This document shows positions 15,767 to 24,700 of a DNA stretch of 64,000 nt, piece by piece; within the stretch, counting starts at the first letter, position 1; each line of letters begins with the position of its first letter. The position numbers and the translations under genes were made by a program. The notes under the pieces are model-generated. The model searched no databases. It had not been told where the DNA came from and worked only from the letters and a program-made list of their open reading frames with translations. This DNA comes from an uncultured Clostridia bacterium (GTDB lineage: Bacteria; Bacillota; Clostridia; Christensenellales; Borkfalkiaceae), in assembly GCA_949286835.1 (NCBI GenBank), contig CASEDP010000004.1, positions 62,001 to 126,000 on the forward strand, given 5' to 3'.

Positions 15767-16615
15767 TTATTCGTGAATGAACAGCACGCCGAGGGTATTC
15801 CTGCCGCAGTGCGAGGTTATTATGCTGCCGGCGACGGTGACGTGCACTTCTTTGAAGTCAAAGAGCTCTGCAACCATCTTTTTTGCGAGCTCGACAAGGC
15901 TTTCGTCCGCAGAGCTGTGCGTTATGAAGCAGCGCGTCTTGTCATAATAGCGGAACTCCTCGTGCAGGTCGTTGATATAGGAGCGGATGCACCTTTCAAT
16001 GCTGCCCATATACTTCTTCTTGGCGATGAGCTGACCGTCTGCGTTTTCGCAGATTTCGGGGTGCAGCTTCAGCACCTTTGCGCCGAGAAGAGCCGCCAGC
16101 GAGCACCTTCCGCCCTTGTGCAGATAGTCGAGCGCGTCGGGCACGAAGGAGGTGTTTACGAAGGGACGGAGCGCCTTGACCGTCTTTACTATGTCCTCGG
16201 CGGAATGACCTTCCGCCGCGAGGTCGCACGCCTTAAGCGTGAGAAGCCCCTGCCCCGTGGAGAGTGCGCGGCTGTCCACCGCGAAAACCTTGCCCTTGAA
16301 ATTGGCAGACGCCTTGCTCGCTGCGTTGTACGACGACGACGCGAGCGATGAAATGCTGAAGTGAATGAGCGCGTCATAGCCCTTGAGGTTCTCCTCGAAG
16401 AACTCCGCATACTCGTCGACCGCGCCCGCCGCAGTCTTGGGCAGGTTGCCCGTGCTCTTCACATAGTCGAATATATCCTGCGGCTTGATGTCTATGCCGT
16501 CCTTATAGCCCTTTTCACCGAGCACTACGGTGAGGGGAAATATGCCGACGTTGTACTTTTCTATGAGCTCGTTGCCGAGGTCGCAGGTGGAATCTGCCGT
16601 AATTTTGATTTTCAT
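15767..16615 (-). CDS. DegV family protein (second copy)
   Basis: The start is the ATG at 16615, with AGGAG 6 bases upstream and the conserved KIKITADSTCDLG beginning at once; an upstream in-frame ATG at 16690 falls in the promoter. The 282-residue product has SISSLASSSYNAA and AVDSRALSTGQGLLTLKA, the fatty-acid site and its partner loop. It differs clearly from the copy at 1615-2505, so the two may prefer different fatty acids. Monocistronic. Confidence 0.9.
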   Translation of the reverse strand: MKIKITADSTCDLGNELIEKYNVGIFPLTVVLGEKGYKDGIDIKPQDIFDYVKSTGNLPKTAAGAVDEYAEFFEENLKGYDALIHFSISSLASSSYNAASKASANFKGKVFAVDSRALSTGQGLLTLKACDLAAEGHSAEDIVKTVKALRPFVNTSFVPDALDYLHKGGRCSLAALLGAKVLKLHPEICENADGQLIAKKKYMGSIERCIRSYINDLHEEFRYYDKTRCFITHSSADESLVELAKKMVAELFDFKEVHVTVAGSIITSHCGRNTLGVLFIHE

Positions 16616-16661
16616 ATTATCTCCTGTTAAACCTGATTTTGCATTTTGCCTTTGCCATAAC

Positions 16662-16690
16662 ATTATAACATCTATCGGCGATAATTGCAA
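16662..16690 (-). promoter_or_regulatory. Promoter of the second DegV gene
   Basis: Minus-strand TTGCAA (16685-16690), 17-nt spacer, extended -10 TGTTATAAT (TATAAT at 16662-16667). Confidence 0.75.
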
Positions 16691-16766
16691 TAGCTGACTA
16701 TGATTATTGACAAAATTTTCGCACTTGTCGCCTTTTGCGCCCCGATATGCACAAAAACGCGCACGG

Positions 16767-16795
16767 AAAAAGCGGGGCGGCTTCTGCCGCCCCGC
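16767..16795 (-). terminator. Rho-independent terminator of the MATE-deacetylase unit
   Basis: A perfect 10-bp GC stem (16772-16781 with 16786-16795) is followed on the minus strand by five T residues (16771-16767). Confidence 0.92.
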
Positions 16796-16809
16796 CGAAT
16801 AGCAGGATG

Positions 16810-17682
16810 TTATTTTTCAAGCTGGCGCTGTCTGTCGAAGAGCACTGTCTGCCCGGCGCCGACCATATAGGTCTTTGAGCGCACCTCTATCCAGACGGGC
16901 TGTGCGGAGGGATTATATACCCTCTCCCCGTCGGCGGAAAAGACAAGGGAGCGATACGCCCCGACATAGGAGCATATTTCGCCGTTGGTCGCAAACCAGA
17001 TGTCCTCCCTGCCGGAGAGCTCCTCTGCGAGCCCCTCTATTATCTGCCAGTTGTCGTTGTCGTCGAATTCGTAGGAATGACCCCACACGAAGAAGAGCCA
17101 CGGCTCGCGGTTTTTAAACTCTTCGAGGGGCGAAGAGCGGACAAACTTCTGCGCCAGCGCGCCGAGCTGAGGGTCGCCGTGGTGGCAGGTGGGGTGCCAT
17201 TCGAGGAAGTTTTCGGGCAGCGCGAATGAGTGCGCAGCCGTCGTCGTCCTCGCGTAGCTTATACCCAGCTCCCCAAGAATGTCCATAATCTGCGAATTGT
17301 AGCCGTTGTAGGCATATGCCATTCCCGTGACAATTCTGCCGAACTTCTCCTCGAGATATCTGCGGCAGTCAGACACCTCCGCAACCGCCTCCGCGAGCGT
17401 CACTTTATTCAGAAAGAGATGTCGCGCGCCGTGCACGGCTATCTCCTGCCCGCAATCTGCAAAGAGGGCATATGTCTCCTCCTCGTCCATTCTGTCGTGC
17501 CAGTTTACACAGTCGAAGAGCAGGGAATTGAGGTTGAACGTGCCCCTGAGCCCGTACTTTTCAAAGACGGCAAGCAGTTTTCTGTCCGCCTTTACTCCGT
17601 CGTCGTAGCTGAATGTCGCCGCCTTTGCCCGACCTTCGGGGAAGCGCATATACTTTTCCTTAAACATCTGACGGAATATCAT
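16810..17682 (-). CDS. Polysaccharide deacetylase (NodB-type) protein
   Basis: The start at 17682 is chosen because GGAGG sits 6 bases before it; it overlaps the end of the MATE gene by 23 bases. The 290-residue protein has the NodB motif 1 TFSYDDG near residue 28, motif 2 as HGARH, and a WGHSYEF close to the C-terminal half. No signal peptide is seen, so it is probably cytoplasmic, and the substrate may be a sugar derivative rather than cell wall. Translationally coupled to the MATE exporter. Confidence 0.82.
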   Translation of the reverse strand: MIFRQMFKEKYMRFPEGRAKAATFSYDDGVKADRKLLAVFEKYGLRGTFNLNSLLFDCVNWHDRMDEEETYALFADCGQEIAVHGARHLFLNKVTLAEAVAEVSDCRRYLEEKFGRIVTGMAYAYNGYNSQIMDILGELGISYARTTTAAHSFALPENFLEWHPTCHHGDPQLGALAQKFVRSSPLEEFKNREPWLFFVWGHSYEFDDNDNWQIIEGLAEELSGREDIWFATNGEICSYVGAYRSLVFSADGERVYNPSAQPVWIEVRSKTYMVGAGQTVLFDRQRQLEK

Positions 17683-19201
17683 CTTTATCCTCCGACGAGA
17701 GCGCCGCCGCGTCCCCTTCCGAAATTGTTCCCGTACCGCCGTCGGCACCGGTCGCGGCGACTGCAGGCGTCTCCCTGATCAGCCCCGAAGCTTTCTTCCA
17801 TCTGCCCGTGAGCAGTCTTACGTTGAAGAGTATGGAACGCAGTACCCAGTCTGCGCACATACCTATCCAATAGCCCATCGCGCCGAGCTGAGGAAGTCCT
17901 GGTATCTTGTCTGTGGTGAGTATGAAGCACAGCCCCACCCTCATCACGATCATCGAGATTATTGCGCTGTACATTACGTACTTGACGTCGCTCGTCGCCT
18001 TGAGTATTGCGGGGCTGGTGAACGACAGGGGATATGTGACGAACTGGAAACTTAAGCAGAAATACAGGCAGGTCAGACCTATCTTCTGCGCCTCTGCGCT
18101 GTATCCGTACAGAAGAACCAGCCAGTGCGCCGTACCCATTATGAGCCCGACGAAAATTGCGTTGGAAAGATAGGAGATGAGAAACATCTTCTTTATATAA
18201 TAGCGCACCTGGTCGGCGTCGCCCGTGCCGACAGCCTGCCCTATTACGGTGAGGCAGGACGTGCCGACGCCGCTGCCGACGACGGAGGCTATGTTGTTTA
18301 TCTGGTTGGCTATCGAGTTGCCGTTAGCCTGATAGTTTATGTAGTGGATTACGCCGTCCACCTCTACCTCCTGCACATAGCAGCCGACGTTGACGAAGGT
18401 CGCCGTCATCAGCTTGCCGAGCTGGAAAAGACAGCTTTCTATGCCGCTGGGAATGGCAAGGTGGAGAATTTTTTTGAGCATCGGCCAGTCGAAGCGGAAC
18501 CTGCCGAAGAGCCCGACACAGACGACGTTCTTCTTCTGCCCGAGAAGATAGAGCATAAAGAGCGCGGGTATGGCGCGGCAGATGAGCGTTGCAAGCCCTG
18601 CGCCGAGCACGCCCATTTTGAGGGCAAAGAGGAAAATGGCATTCATTCCGACGTTGAGGACGCAGCTTATTGCGGCGCTTATCATTGTGGAAAGACTGCG
18701 GCGCTGTACCCTTAAGAGCGCCGCGCAGGCATTGAAAAGTCCTATGAACGGGAATGACGCCGCCGTAACATAGAAGTATATGCGCTGATTTTCAAAGGTC
18801 GCCTCGCTGACTTCGCCGTAGAACAGCTTTAGTATGGGGTAGTTGAGCGCGAGGCACAGCGCGCCTATGACAAGCGAGATTAGCACTACGAGCATAAGCA
18901 TCTGCTTGCCGCTCTTGTTGGCGTTTTCCCTGTCGCCGCCGCCGAGATATTGCGACGTTATTATCGCGCCGCCCGTGGCAAACGCCGAAAATAGCTGAAT
19001 TATCAGATTGTTTACATAGTCGACGTTTGAAACCGCAAGACCCGAACTGCCGTCGGCATCTATGCCCGAAACCATCATACTGTCGAAAAGTCCGAGCGAA
19101 GTCGAAAAAATCTGCTCAATTACTATCGGCAGAATGAGCCACAATAACTGTTTGCCCGTAAATAGGGTATACTTCTTTCTTAATCTTGTCGTTTTTACCA
19201 T
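17660..19201 (-). CDS. MATE family efflux transporter
   Basis: A 513-residue protein with about twelve membrane helices in two similar halves; FTGKQLLWLILPIVIEQIF at the start, ATGGAIITSQYLGG and GSGVGTSCLTVIGQAVG are typical of the clostridial MATE group. It would export cationic compounds with sodium or protons. The last 45 residues are hydrophilic and rich in Gly, Ala and Asp. The deacetylase gene overlaps its end. It is divergent from yitT and has its own promoter. Confidence 0.92.
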   Translation of the reverse strand: MVKTTRLRKKYTLFTGKQLLWLILPIVIEQIFSTSLGLFDSMMVSGIDADGSSGLAVSNVDYVNNLIIQLFSAFATGGAIITSQYLGGGDRENANKSGKQMLMLVVLISLVIGALCLALNYPILKLFYGEVSEATFENQRIYFYVTAASFPFIGLFNACAALLRVQRRSLSTMISAAISCVLNVGMNAIFLFALKMGVLGAGLATLICRAIPALFMLYLLGQKKNVVCVGLFGRFRFDWPMLKKILHLAIPSGIESCLFQLGKLMTATFVNVGCYVQEVEVDGVIHYINYQANGNSIANQINNIASVVGSGVGTSCLTVIGQAVGTGDADQVRYYIKKMFLISYLSNAIFVGLIMGTAHWLVLLYGYSAEAQKIGLTCLYFCLSFQFVTYPLSFTSPAILKATSDVKYVMYSAIISMIVMRVGLCFILTTDKIPGLPQLGAMGYWIGMCADWVLRSILFNVRLLTGRWKKASGLIRETPAVAATGADGGTGTISEGDAAALSSEDKDDIPSDV

Positions 19202-19243
19202 TTCATCCCCGATTATGCAACATATTCGTCACATCTTTGCGAT

Positions 19244-19272
19244 ATTATACATCACGAAATCAAAAATGTAAA
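19244..19272 (-). promoter_or_regulatory. Promoter of the MATE-deacetylase unit
   Basis: Minus-strand TTTACA (19267-19272), 17-nt spacer, TATAAT (19244-19249). It is back-to-back with the plus-strand promoter at 19291. Confidence 0.78.
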
Positions 19273-19290
19273 GAACAGACAGGCAACAAG

Positions 19291-19319
19291 TTGACACCTT
19301 ATGTATTAGTATTTATAAT
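19291..19319 (+). promoter_or_regulatory. Promoter of the YitT-family gene
   Basis: TTGACA (19291-19296), 17-nt spacer, TATAAT (19314-19319). Confidence 0.9.
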
Positions 19320-19367
19320 ATATATGTTAGCACTACCGACTATAAACTAATAATACAGGAAGCCGAT

Positions 19368-20306
19368 ATGAAAAAAGCCGCATCACCAGAAAAAAAGCTC
19401 TCGCCTCCGAATAAGCTCTCTGCAGCGCTCGCGCAGGTAAAGAAATACGCCATAATAACATTGGGCTGCGCAACTTACTCGCTGGGCATATCGCTTTTCA
19501 TAGAACCTGCCAACCTGTCCTCCGGCGGTATGACGGGTATTTCGCTGATTATCAATGCGCTTAGCGGCATTCCGACGGGCTTTCTTCTGATTATGCTAAA
19601 CATTCCCGTGTTCATAATCGGGTTCATCTTCTTCGGCTGGGCTTTCCTGCTGTCGACGGGCTATGCGACGACGGCATCCTCTCTGCTTATGGCGCTCTGG
19701 TCGCACTTGTTCGGCGCGGAAGGCATAGACATTCTGCCCCTTAGCGACAACGTAATCGTCAACGCGGTGACGGGCGGCGTGCTGTTCGGCGTAGGTATGG
19801 GGCTGATATTCAGAATGGGCGCCTCGACGGGCGGAACGGATATATTCGTAAAGCTCCTCAGGCGAAAGTTCCGCTATTTAAAGACGGGAATGATTTCGAT
19901 GACGACGGATATGACAATAGTGCTCTGCTCGCTGTTCGTGCATCCCGACCTTGAAACGCTGTTCTACACGGCGCTTTCGGTAGTGGTGTTCACGCTGGTA
20001 TTCGACTTTGTGCTGTACGGCGGCAACACCGCCAAGATGGTATTCGTCATCTCTTCAGGCGAAAAGGCGGAGAAGATATGCGAAAGAGTGCTCAACGAGG
20101 TGGACAGCGGCGCGACGTTCATAGACGCGCAGGGCGCGTACAGCAGGGAGAACAAGCGCATTTTGCTGTGCGTCATAAAGCCCTTCCTCTACCCCCGCCT
20201 CCGCGACGTAGTAAAGGAAGAGGACAAGAGCGCGTTTATGATTGTCTCCTCCGCAAAGGAGATTTACGGGCAGGGATATAAAAACCAGGACGACGCCGAA
20301 CTTTAA
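19368..20306 (+). CDS. YitT family membrane protein (DUF161/DUF2179)
   Basis: A 312-residue protein: a hydrophilic N-terminus, then about five to six helices with the family motif EPANLSSGGMTGISLI near residue 47 and GASTGGTDIFVKLLRRKF near 164, then a soluble C-terminal DUF2179 domain (about 225-300) with FIDAQGAYS and KRILLCVIKP. Function of the family is not firmly known. AGGAAG precedes the ATG. Monocistronic with strong promoter and terminator. Confidence 0.92.
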   Translation: MKKAASPEKKLSPPNKLSAALAQVKKYAIITLGCATYSLGISLFIEPANLSSGGMTGISLIINALSGIPTGFLLIMLNIPVFIIGFIFFGWAFLLSTGYATTASSLLMALWSHLFGAEGIDILPLSDNVIVNAVTGGVLFGVGMGLIFRMGASTGGTDIFVKLLRRKFRYLKTGMISMTTDMTIVLCSLFVHPDLETLFYTALSVVVFTLVFDFVLYGGNTAKMVFVISSGEKAEKICERVLNEVDSGATFIDAQGAYSRENKRILLCVIKPFLYPRLRDVVKEEDKSAFMIVSSAKEIYGQGYKNQDDAEL

Positions 20307-20342
20307 CTTCCTCCCACGGCGACGGTAATAATCTGAAAATCT

Positions 20343-20383
20343 GCGGGCGCGCACCTTTTTGGTGCGCGCCCGCCTGTTTTTTT
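20343..20383 (+). terminator. Rho-independent terminator of the YitT-family gene
   Basis: A 13-bp perfect stem (20343-20355 with 20361-20373), loop TTTTT, then CTG and a run of eight T residues. Confidence 0.93.
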
Positions 20384-20490
20384 GCGTTGATTGCGGCATA
20401 TGTGCGGGGCAATCGGGAAAAGTGCCCGCTTTTGCGCTCTTTTGCTTTGATTGCGGCATATATGCGGGGGCAATTGCGATATATGTCCCC
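20383..20490 (-). repeat. CATATATG-core repeats in minus orientation
   Basis: On the minus strand two good copies read ATTGCCCC or ATTGCCCCC, GCACATATGC or GCATATATGC, CGCAATCAA (20413-20384 and 20474-20443), and a third decayed copy with ACATATATCGCAATTG lies at 20488-20470. They fill the gap between two convergent genes, as at 7103-7222 but inverted. Confidence 0.78.
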
Positions 20491-20491
20491 G

Positions 20492-21958
20492 CTATTCGCC
20501 GTCCGTCCCGCCGACCGTAAAGGAGGTGAATAGTGCGCTGCCCGCGCTATCGCCCGCGGCGTTGCGCGCAAAGAGGGCGAACCGCGCGCCCACCCAGCGC
20601 CCCGCCGTTGCGGGATATTCCCCGCCCACCGTTTTACCGTTGACCGAAAATTTAAGCCACAATTCGCACACGTTTCTGTTGACGCCATCTATGCCGATTT
20701 CCACCTCGTCCGAGCATTCGCCGAGAGGCGTTTCCCGACCGTCGAGCAGCCTTACGACATTCCTGCCGCCCGAACGCAAGATGGTTATGAAGGCGTATTT
20801 TTCGCCCGTCACGCCGAAGCCCGCCTCGTCGCCCTCCTCCTTCGGCGAAAAGCGCAGCTTGCAACGCGCCGAAAAGTTACGATAAGTCAGCTTTGTGGTG
20901 AACAGGTTGGGCAGCCGATCGACGTCGCCGCCGATATGCACGCAGTTGAGCCTTAGCCCGCCGCCGCAGGAATACCACTCCCCGCACATATTAGCCTGCG
21001 TCTGCCATATCGGGGAAAGCTCTGCCGAAGAGAAGTCATCGCAGCAGGGAATATGCGCGCCCGTAACAACCCCGACGGGGTAGTCGCCGCCCGCGGCAGG
21101 TCTGCCCGCAAGACCGTCGTACTTATATTCCCCGCAAATCGGCCAACCGTCGACCCACTCCACGGGCTGAAGGTGGACAATCCTGCCGTAAACGCGCATA
21201 TCCTGAAAGTGCACGAACCAGTCGCGCCCGTCGGGCGCGTCAACGAGGGCGCCCTGGTGGGGTCCGTTGACGGGAGTATCGTCCTGCATAAGCACGACCC
21301 TGCTCTCGTAAGGGCCGAAAACGCTGCGCGAGCGGAGCGCCGTCTGCCAGCCGCTCCTGACCGAGCCCGCGGGAGCGAGAATGTAGTACCACCCGTCGCG
21401 CATATAGAACTTTGGACCCTCGATTACGGGGTTTTGCGCGTGCCCGTCATATATTATTCTGTATCCGTCAGATATGCAGCGGGTGAGGTCGGGCGTGACC
21501 TCGTACAGCCCTATCACGGAGTTGAAGCCAGCCTTGCTGCGCGCGAACGCCACGGCGAGATAGCACCTGTCGCCCGCCCAGACGGGACAGGGGTCGATTG
21601 CCCCTTCATTTGCGACAAGACAGCGCAGCGGCGACCACTCCCCCTCCGCACTTGTCGCCTCCGACACGTATATGCCCCTGCCGTAAATGGGAATTATGCA
21701 GTAAAACCTGCCGTCGCGGTAGCGCAGCGAGGGCGCCCACGCCCCCTCTCCACGCCGCGTCTCGCCGTCAAATTCGGGAAAGGGCATCCTCTTTATGACG
21801 TAGTTGACGTGCTCCCACTCGACGAGGTTGCGGCTTCTTAAGACAGGCACGCCGGGGATAAAGTTAAACGACGATGCGACGAGATAGAAATACTCTCCGA
21901 CGCGGATGACGTCGGGGTCGGAATAGTCGCAAAACAGCACGGGGTTTTTATATTTCAT
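20492..21958 (-). CDS. Glycoside hydrolase family 43 (beta-xylosidase / arabinofuranosidase type)
   Basis: The start at 21958 has AAGGA 5 bases upstream and leads straight into NPVLFCDYSDPDVIRVGEYF; the open frame extends upstream without protein-like sequence. The 488-residue enzyme has the GH43 catalytic triad: base Asp14 in SDPDV, pKa-tuning Asp in AIDPCPVW, and acid Glu in VIEGPKFYMRDGWYY. A five-blade propeller (about 1-300) is followed by a beta-sandwich typical of the GH43 xylosidase subfamily. No signal peptide: it would cut imported oligosaccharides. Downstream of an alcohol dehydrogenase. Confidence 0.92.
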   Translation of the reverse strand: MKYKNPVLFCDYSDPDVIRVGEYFYLVASSFNFIPGVPVLRSRNLVEWEHVNYVIKRMPFPEFDGETRRGEGAWAPSLRYRDGRFYCIIPIYGRGIYVSEATSAEGEWSPLRCLVANEGAIDPCPVWAGDRCYLAVAFARSKAGFNSVIGLYEVTPDLTRCISDGYRIIYDGHAQNPVIEGPKFYMRDGWYYILAPAGSVRSGWQTALRSRSVFGPYESRVVLMQDDTPVNGPHQGALVDAPDGRDWFVHFQDMRVYGRIVHLQPVEWVDGWPICGEYKYDGLAGRPAAGGDYPVGVVTGAHIPCCDDFSSAELSPIWQTQANMCGEWYSCGGGLRLNCVHIGGDVDRLPNLFTTKLTYRNFSARCKLRFSPKEEGDEAGFGVTGEKYAFITILRSGGRNVVRLLDGRETPLGECSDEVEIGIDGVNRNVCELWLKFSVNGKTVGGEYPATAGRWVGARFALFARNAAGDSAGSALFTSFTVGGTDGE

Positions 21959-22036
21959 CTGTTCCTTGTTCCTCTGTCTGACAGCCGCCCATAGCGGCGC
22001 GCGCCTTGTAACGCGAATACAGCGCGCATTTTGAAT

Positions 22037-22062
22037 GCCCGCGGCGACGCATCGCCGCGGGC
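22037..22062. other. Perfect 11-bp hairpin between the alcohol dehydrogenase and GH43 genes
   Basis: Arms 22037-22047 and 22052-22062 with a CGCA loop. The minus strand continues ATTCAAAATG, so the U-tract is poor; it may be a weak terminator or an mRNA-processing hairpin. Confidence 0.55.
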
Positions 22063-22101
22063 ACAAGTTTCCTTGCGCTATTTTTCGCGCACCGCGCAAA
22101 A

Positions 22102-23280
22102 TTACAGCGCCGCCCTGTAAATTTCGTACATATCCTGCTCTTTGAGCCGCCTGCAGCTTCCCTTTACGCCGCCGCAGTGTTCGGCGCAGCGCTTTGCCAT
22201 ATCGCGGAGCTGCTCTTCGGTCAGTTCTATTCCCAGCTCACCTATCGACGTGGGCAGACCTATAGTGCGGAACCACTCCTCAGCCGCCTCTATGCCCTTT
22301 AAGGCAATCTCCTCCCTCGTGCCGCTCGGGCGTACGCCCATTGCCTGCACGGCGAAGTTGTAAAATCTGCACAGCACATCCTTATAGACATACCGCGCCC
22401 ACGCGCCCCAGAGCGCGGTGAGTGCCGCGCCGTGCGCCACGTCGTAGAGCGCCGACAGTTCGTGTCCGAGCGTATGCGTTGCCCAGTCGCCGCCGTCGCC
22501 GCCGCAGCCCGTAAGTCCGTTATGCGACAGCGCGCCAGCCCACATCAGGTTTGCGCGCGCCTCGTAATCTTCGGGGTTTTTCAAGAGCCGCTTGGAGCAG
22601 GCTATTACCGTGCGCACTATGTCCTCGCCTATGGCGTCGGTGACCTTGAGCGTCCCGCCGCCCGTAAGATACCTCTCCATAGTGTGCATTGCTATGTCCG
22701 CACAGCCGCACGCCGTGGGATAGGGCGGTACCGAATAGGTGAGAACGGGGTTGAGAATGGCGAACGCCGGGCGGGAAATTTCCGCCGTGCAGCCTTTCTT
22801 TACCTGCGTCCTGTCGTTGGTTATGACGGAGGAATTGCTCATCTCGCTGCCGGATGCCGCAAGCGTTAACACGACGCCTACGGGCACGGTTGCAACGGGC
22901 TTTACCTTGCCGCTGTATATGTCCCACGGCTCGCCGTCTATTTTGAGCCCCATACCTATAGCTTTGGCGCTGTCTATGACGCTGCCGCCGCCGACGGCGA
23001 CGATGAAATCTATGCCCTCATTCCGGCACAGCGCAATGCCCTCCTCGACGAGGCTGAGCCTGGGGTTTGGCTTTACGCCGCCCAGCTCGACATAGCCTAT
23101 GCCCGCCTCGTCAAGCGACCAGCGCAGCCTGGCGAGAAGTTCGCCGCCGAGAGCCTTGCCCCCGCCATAGTGAATTAAAACCTTATTCGCGCCGAAGCTC
23201 TTTAAAAGCTCGCCCAGCCTGCATTCGGAATTCTTGCCGAACAAAACTTTTGTCGGCGCGCAAAACGTGAAATCGTACAT
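22102..23280 (-). CDS. Iron-containing alcohol dehydrogenase (butanol dehydrogenase type)
   Basis: A 392-residue NAD(P)-dependent enzyme. The nucleotide site GGGSVIDSAKAIG is at about residues 97-109; the metal ligands are in ADIAMHTMERY and GHELSALYDVAHG, keeping the Asp and three His of the iron group. The family reduces aldehydes to alcohols in fermentation and is close to BdhA/YqhD. AAGGGGG precedes the ATG. Its placement before a GH43 gene suggests sugar fermentation but no direct link is shown. Confidence 0.92.
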   Translation of the reverse strand: MYDFTFCAPTKVLFGKNSECRLGELLKSFGANKVLIHYGGGKALGGELLARLRWSLDEAGIGYVELGGVKPNPRLSLVEEGIALCRNEGIDFIVAVGGGSVIDSAKAIGMGLKIDGEPWDIYSGKVKPVATVPVGVVLTLAASGSEMSNSSVITNDRTQVKKGCTAEISRPAFAILNPVLTYSVPPYPTACGCADIAMHTMERYLTGGGTLKVTDAIGEDIVRTVIACSKRLLKNPEDYEARANLMWAGALSHNGLTGCGGDGGDWATHTLGHELSALYDVAHGAALTALWGAWARYVYKDVLCRFYNFAVQAMGVRPSGTREEIALKGIEAAEEWFRTIGLPTSIGELGIELTEEQLRDMAKRCAEHCGGVKGSCRRLKEQDMYEIYRAAL

Positions 23281-23323
23281 TTTATATCCCCCTTAAGATA
23301 TGCGTTTGTTGTCTTTCGCCTTA

Positions 23324-23352
23324 ATTATACACTAACGTATGGCAATAATCAA
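23324..23352 (-). promoter_or_regulatory. Promoter of the alcohol dehydrogenase gene
   Basis: Minus-strand TTGATT (23347-23352), 17-nt spacer, TATAAT (23324-23329). Confidence 0.72.
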
Positions 23353-23372
23353 TACCCGATTATGCAACTCAA

Positions 23373-23401
23373 TTGACATTTTTTGCTCTTTGGGCTATAA
23401 T
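23373..23401 (+). promoter_or_regulatory. Promoter of the asparaginase gene
   Basis: TTGACA (23373-23378), 17-nt spacer, TATAAT (23396-23401), divergent from the dehydrogenase promoter and about 20 bases before the gene. Confidence 0.9.
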
Positions 23402-23427
23402 CTTTAATGTTTTTAAGGAGGCAGGCG

Positions 23428-24441
23428 GTGAAAAAAAAGATACTTGTCATTTTTACGGGCGGCACGATAGGCAGCGAACAGTCCGGCAAGAGCGTGGGAC
23501 TGAATACTTCAAAGCGCAAATTATTGCTGGACAAATATGCCGCGGAACGGGGAAACGGCGTGACGTTCGACAGCCTTTCGCCCATAAATATCCTGAGCGA
23601 GAACGTACAGAAAGACGACCTGTACGCCCTTTACGACTGCGTAAGGGCGACCGACTGCGGGAAATATGACGGCGTAATCGTCACCCACGGCACGGACACT
23701 TTGTGCTTTACCGTTAACTGGTTTTCGCAGGTGCTTTGCGACTTCCCCCTGCCCGTCGTGTTCGTCTCTGCGCTGTATCCCCTCGACGACGGGCGCAGCA
23801 ACGGACTGAAAAACTTCTGCGGCGCCGTCGACTTCATAGAAAAGGCGGGCGTGAAGGGCGTTTTCTGCTCTTTTGCAAACGACGGCGAGAACGCAAAGAT
23901 ACACCTTGCCTCACGCCTTATATATCCCGATGAAGTAAACGGCTTTTACCACAGCGTGAAGGGCGCGCACTTTGCCGAAATCGCCGGCGGCGAAGTCGTA
24001 TTCAACCCCTCGCCCGACGTCCCCTCTCCCGAAGAGGTCAACGCCAACGCACCTGAGGCGCTTGCGCCGACGCTCTGCGACGAAGTGCTGCTGATAACGA
24101 TGCGCTCGCTTCTCAACTTCGAGATGTATGACTTCTTCCGCAGCCGTCCCCTTGCAATTGTCGTGGAGCTGTCGCACAGCGGCACTATATGCACTGTCGG
24201 CGACGAACTCAACTTCAAAAAGTTCGCATTGCGCTGCAAAGGATTGAATATTCCCGTAATCATTGCCCCGGTGATGAGCGCGGCGGGGGTATATTCCTCT
24301 ATGTCCGAACTGCCCGAAAACGTCATAGCGGCACGCGATATGACCATTGAGATGACGCTTGTCAAGGTTATGTGCGCTCTGGGCGCAAAGAAAAACCCTG
24401 CGGCATACCTCTGCGACAATCTGTTCTTTGAAAAACTTTAA
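23428..24441 (+). CDS. ansA: L-asparaginase, type I (cytoplasmic)
   Basis: Start taken as GTG at 23428: AAGGAGG lies 6 bases before it, whereas the in-frame ATG at 23407 would start inside the leader. The 337-residue enzyme converts L-asparagine to aspartate and ammonia. Catalytic motifs are FTGGTIGS near residue 10, with the nucleophilic threonine, and VTHGTDTLCF near 84. No signal peptide, in line with the low-affinity cytoplasmic type. Some homologues deamidate glutamine as well. Monocistronic. Confidence 0.92.
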   Translation: MKKKILVIFTGGTIGSEQSGKSVGLNTSKRKLLLDKYAAERGNGVTFDSLSPINILSENVQKDDLYALYDCVRATDCGKYDGVIVTHGTDTLCFTVNWFSQVLCDFPLPVVFVSALYPLDDGRSNGLKNFCGAVDFIEKAGVKGVFCSFANDGENAKIHLASRLIYPDEVNGFYHSVKGAHFAEIAGGEVVFNPSPDVPSPEEVNANAPEALAPTLCDEVLLITMRSLLNFEMYDFFRSRPLAIVVELSHSGTICTVGDELNFKKFALRCKGLNIPVIIAPVMSAAGVYSSMSELPENVIAARDMTIEMTLVKVMCALGAKKNPAAYLCDNLFFEKL

Positions 24442-24491
24442 GCGCACAGAAAACCAACTCTGCGCCATATGCGGAATGCCCGCGACATTAT

Positions 24492-24525
24492 CCCTGCTTA
24501 TGATATGTATAAGCAGGGCTTAATT
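24492..24525 (+). terminator. Probable terminator of the asparaginase gene
   Basis: A 10-bp stem (24492-24501 with 24509-24518) is followed by CTTAATTCT. A second hairpin (CCCCC with GGGGG, flanked by T and A runs, 24549-24587, then CTTTTG) may add to termination. Confidence 0.6.
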
Positions 24526-24604
24526 CTATACTGAATAATTGCATAAATCCCCCTCTTTTGTCTCTGTTTCTCGCATAAAAAAGGGGGCTTTTGCGGATAA
24601 TTAT

Positions 24605-24633
24605 TTGACTTTGAGATATTGCTATTATATAAT
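24605..24633 (+). promoter_or_regulatory. Promoter of the TlpA-like lipoprotein gene
   Basis: TTGACT (24605-24610), 17-nt spacer, TATAAT (24628-24633), about 67 bases before the start codon. Confidence 0.85.
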
Positions 24634-24700
24634 AGAAAACGACCCTAAACAAAAATGTTATTCGGCGGAGGGCAAAACCTGCGCCGTACAGAGGACAAAG

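Noticed and set aside
24539..24700. N-terminal extension of the TlpA-like lipoprotein
   Set aside because: It would place the promoter and terminator hairpin inside the coding region and bury the signal peptide; the ATG at 24701 has a ribosome site.
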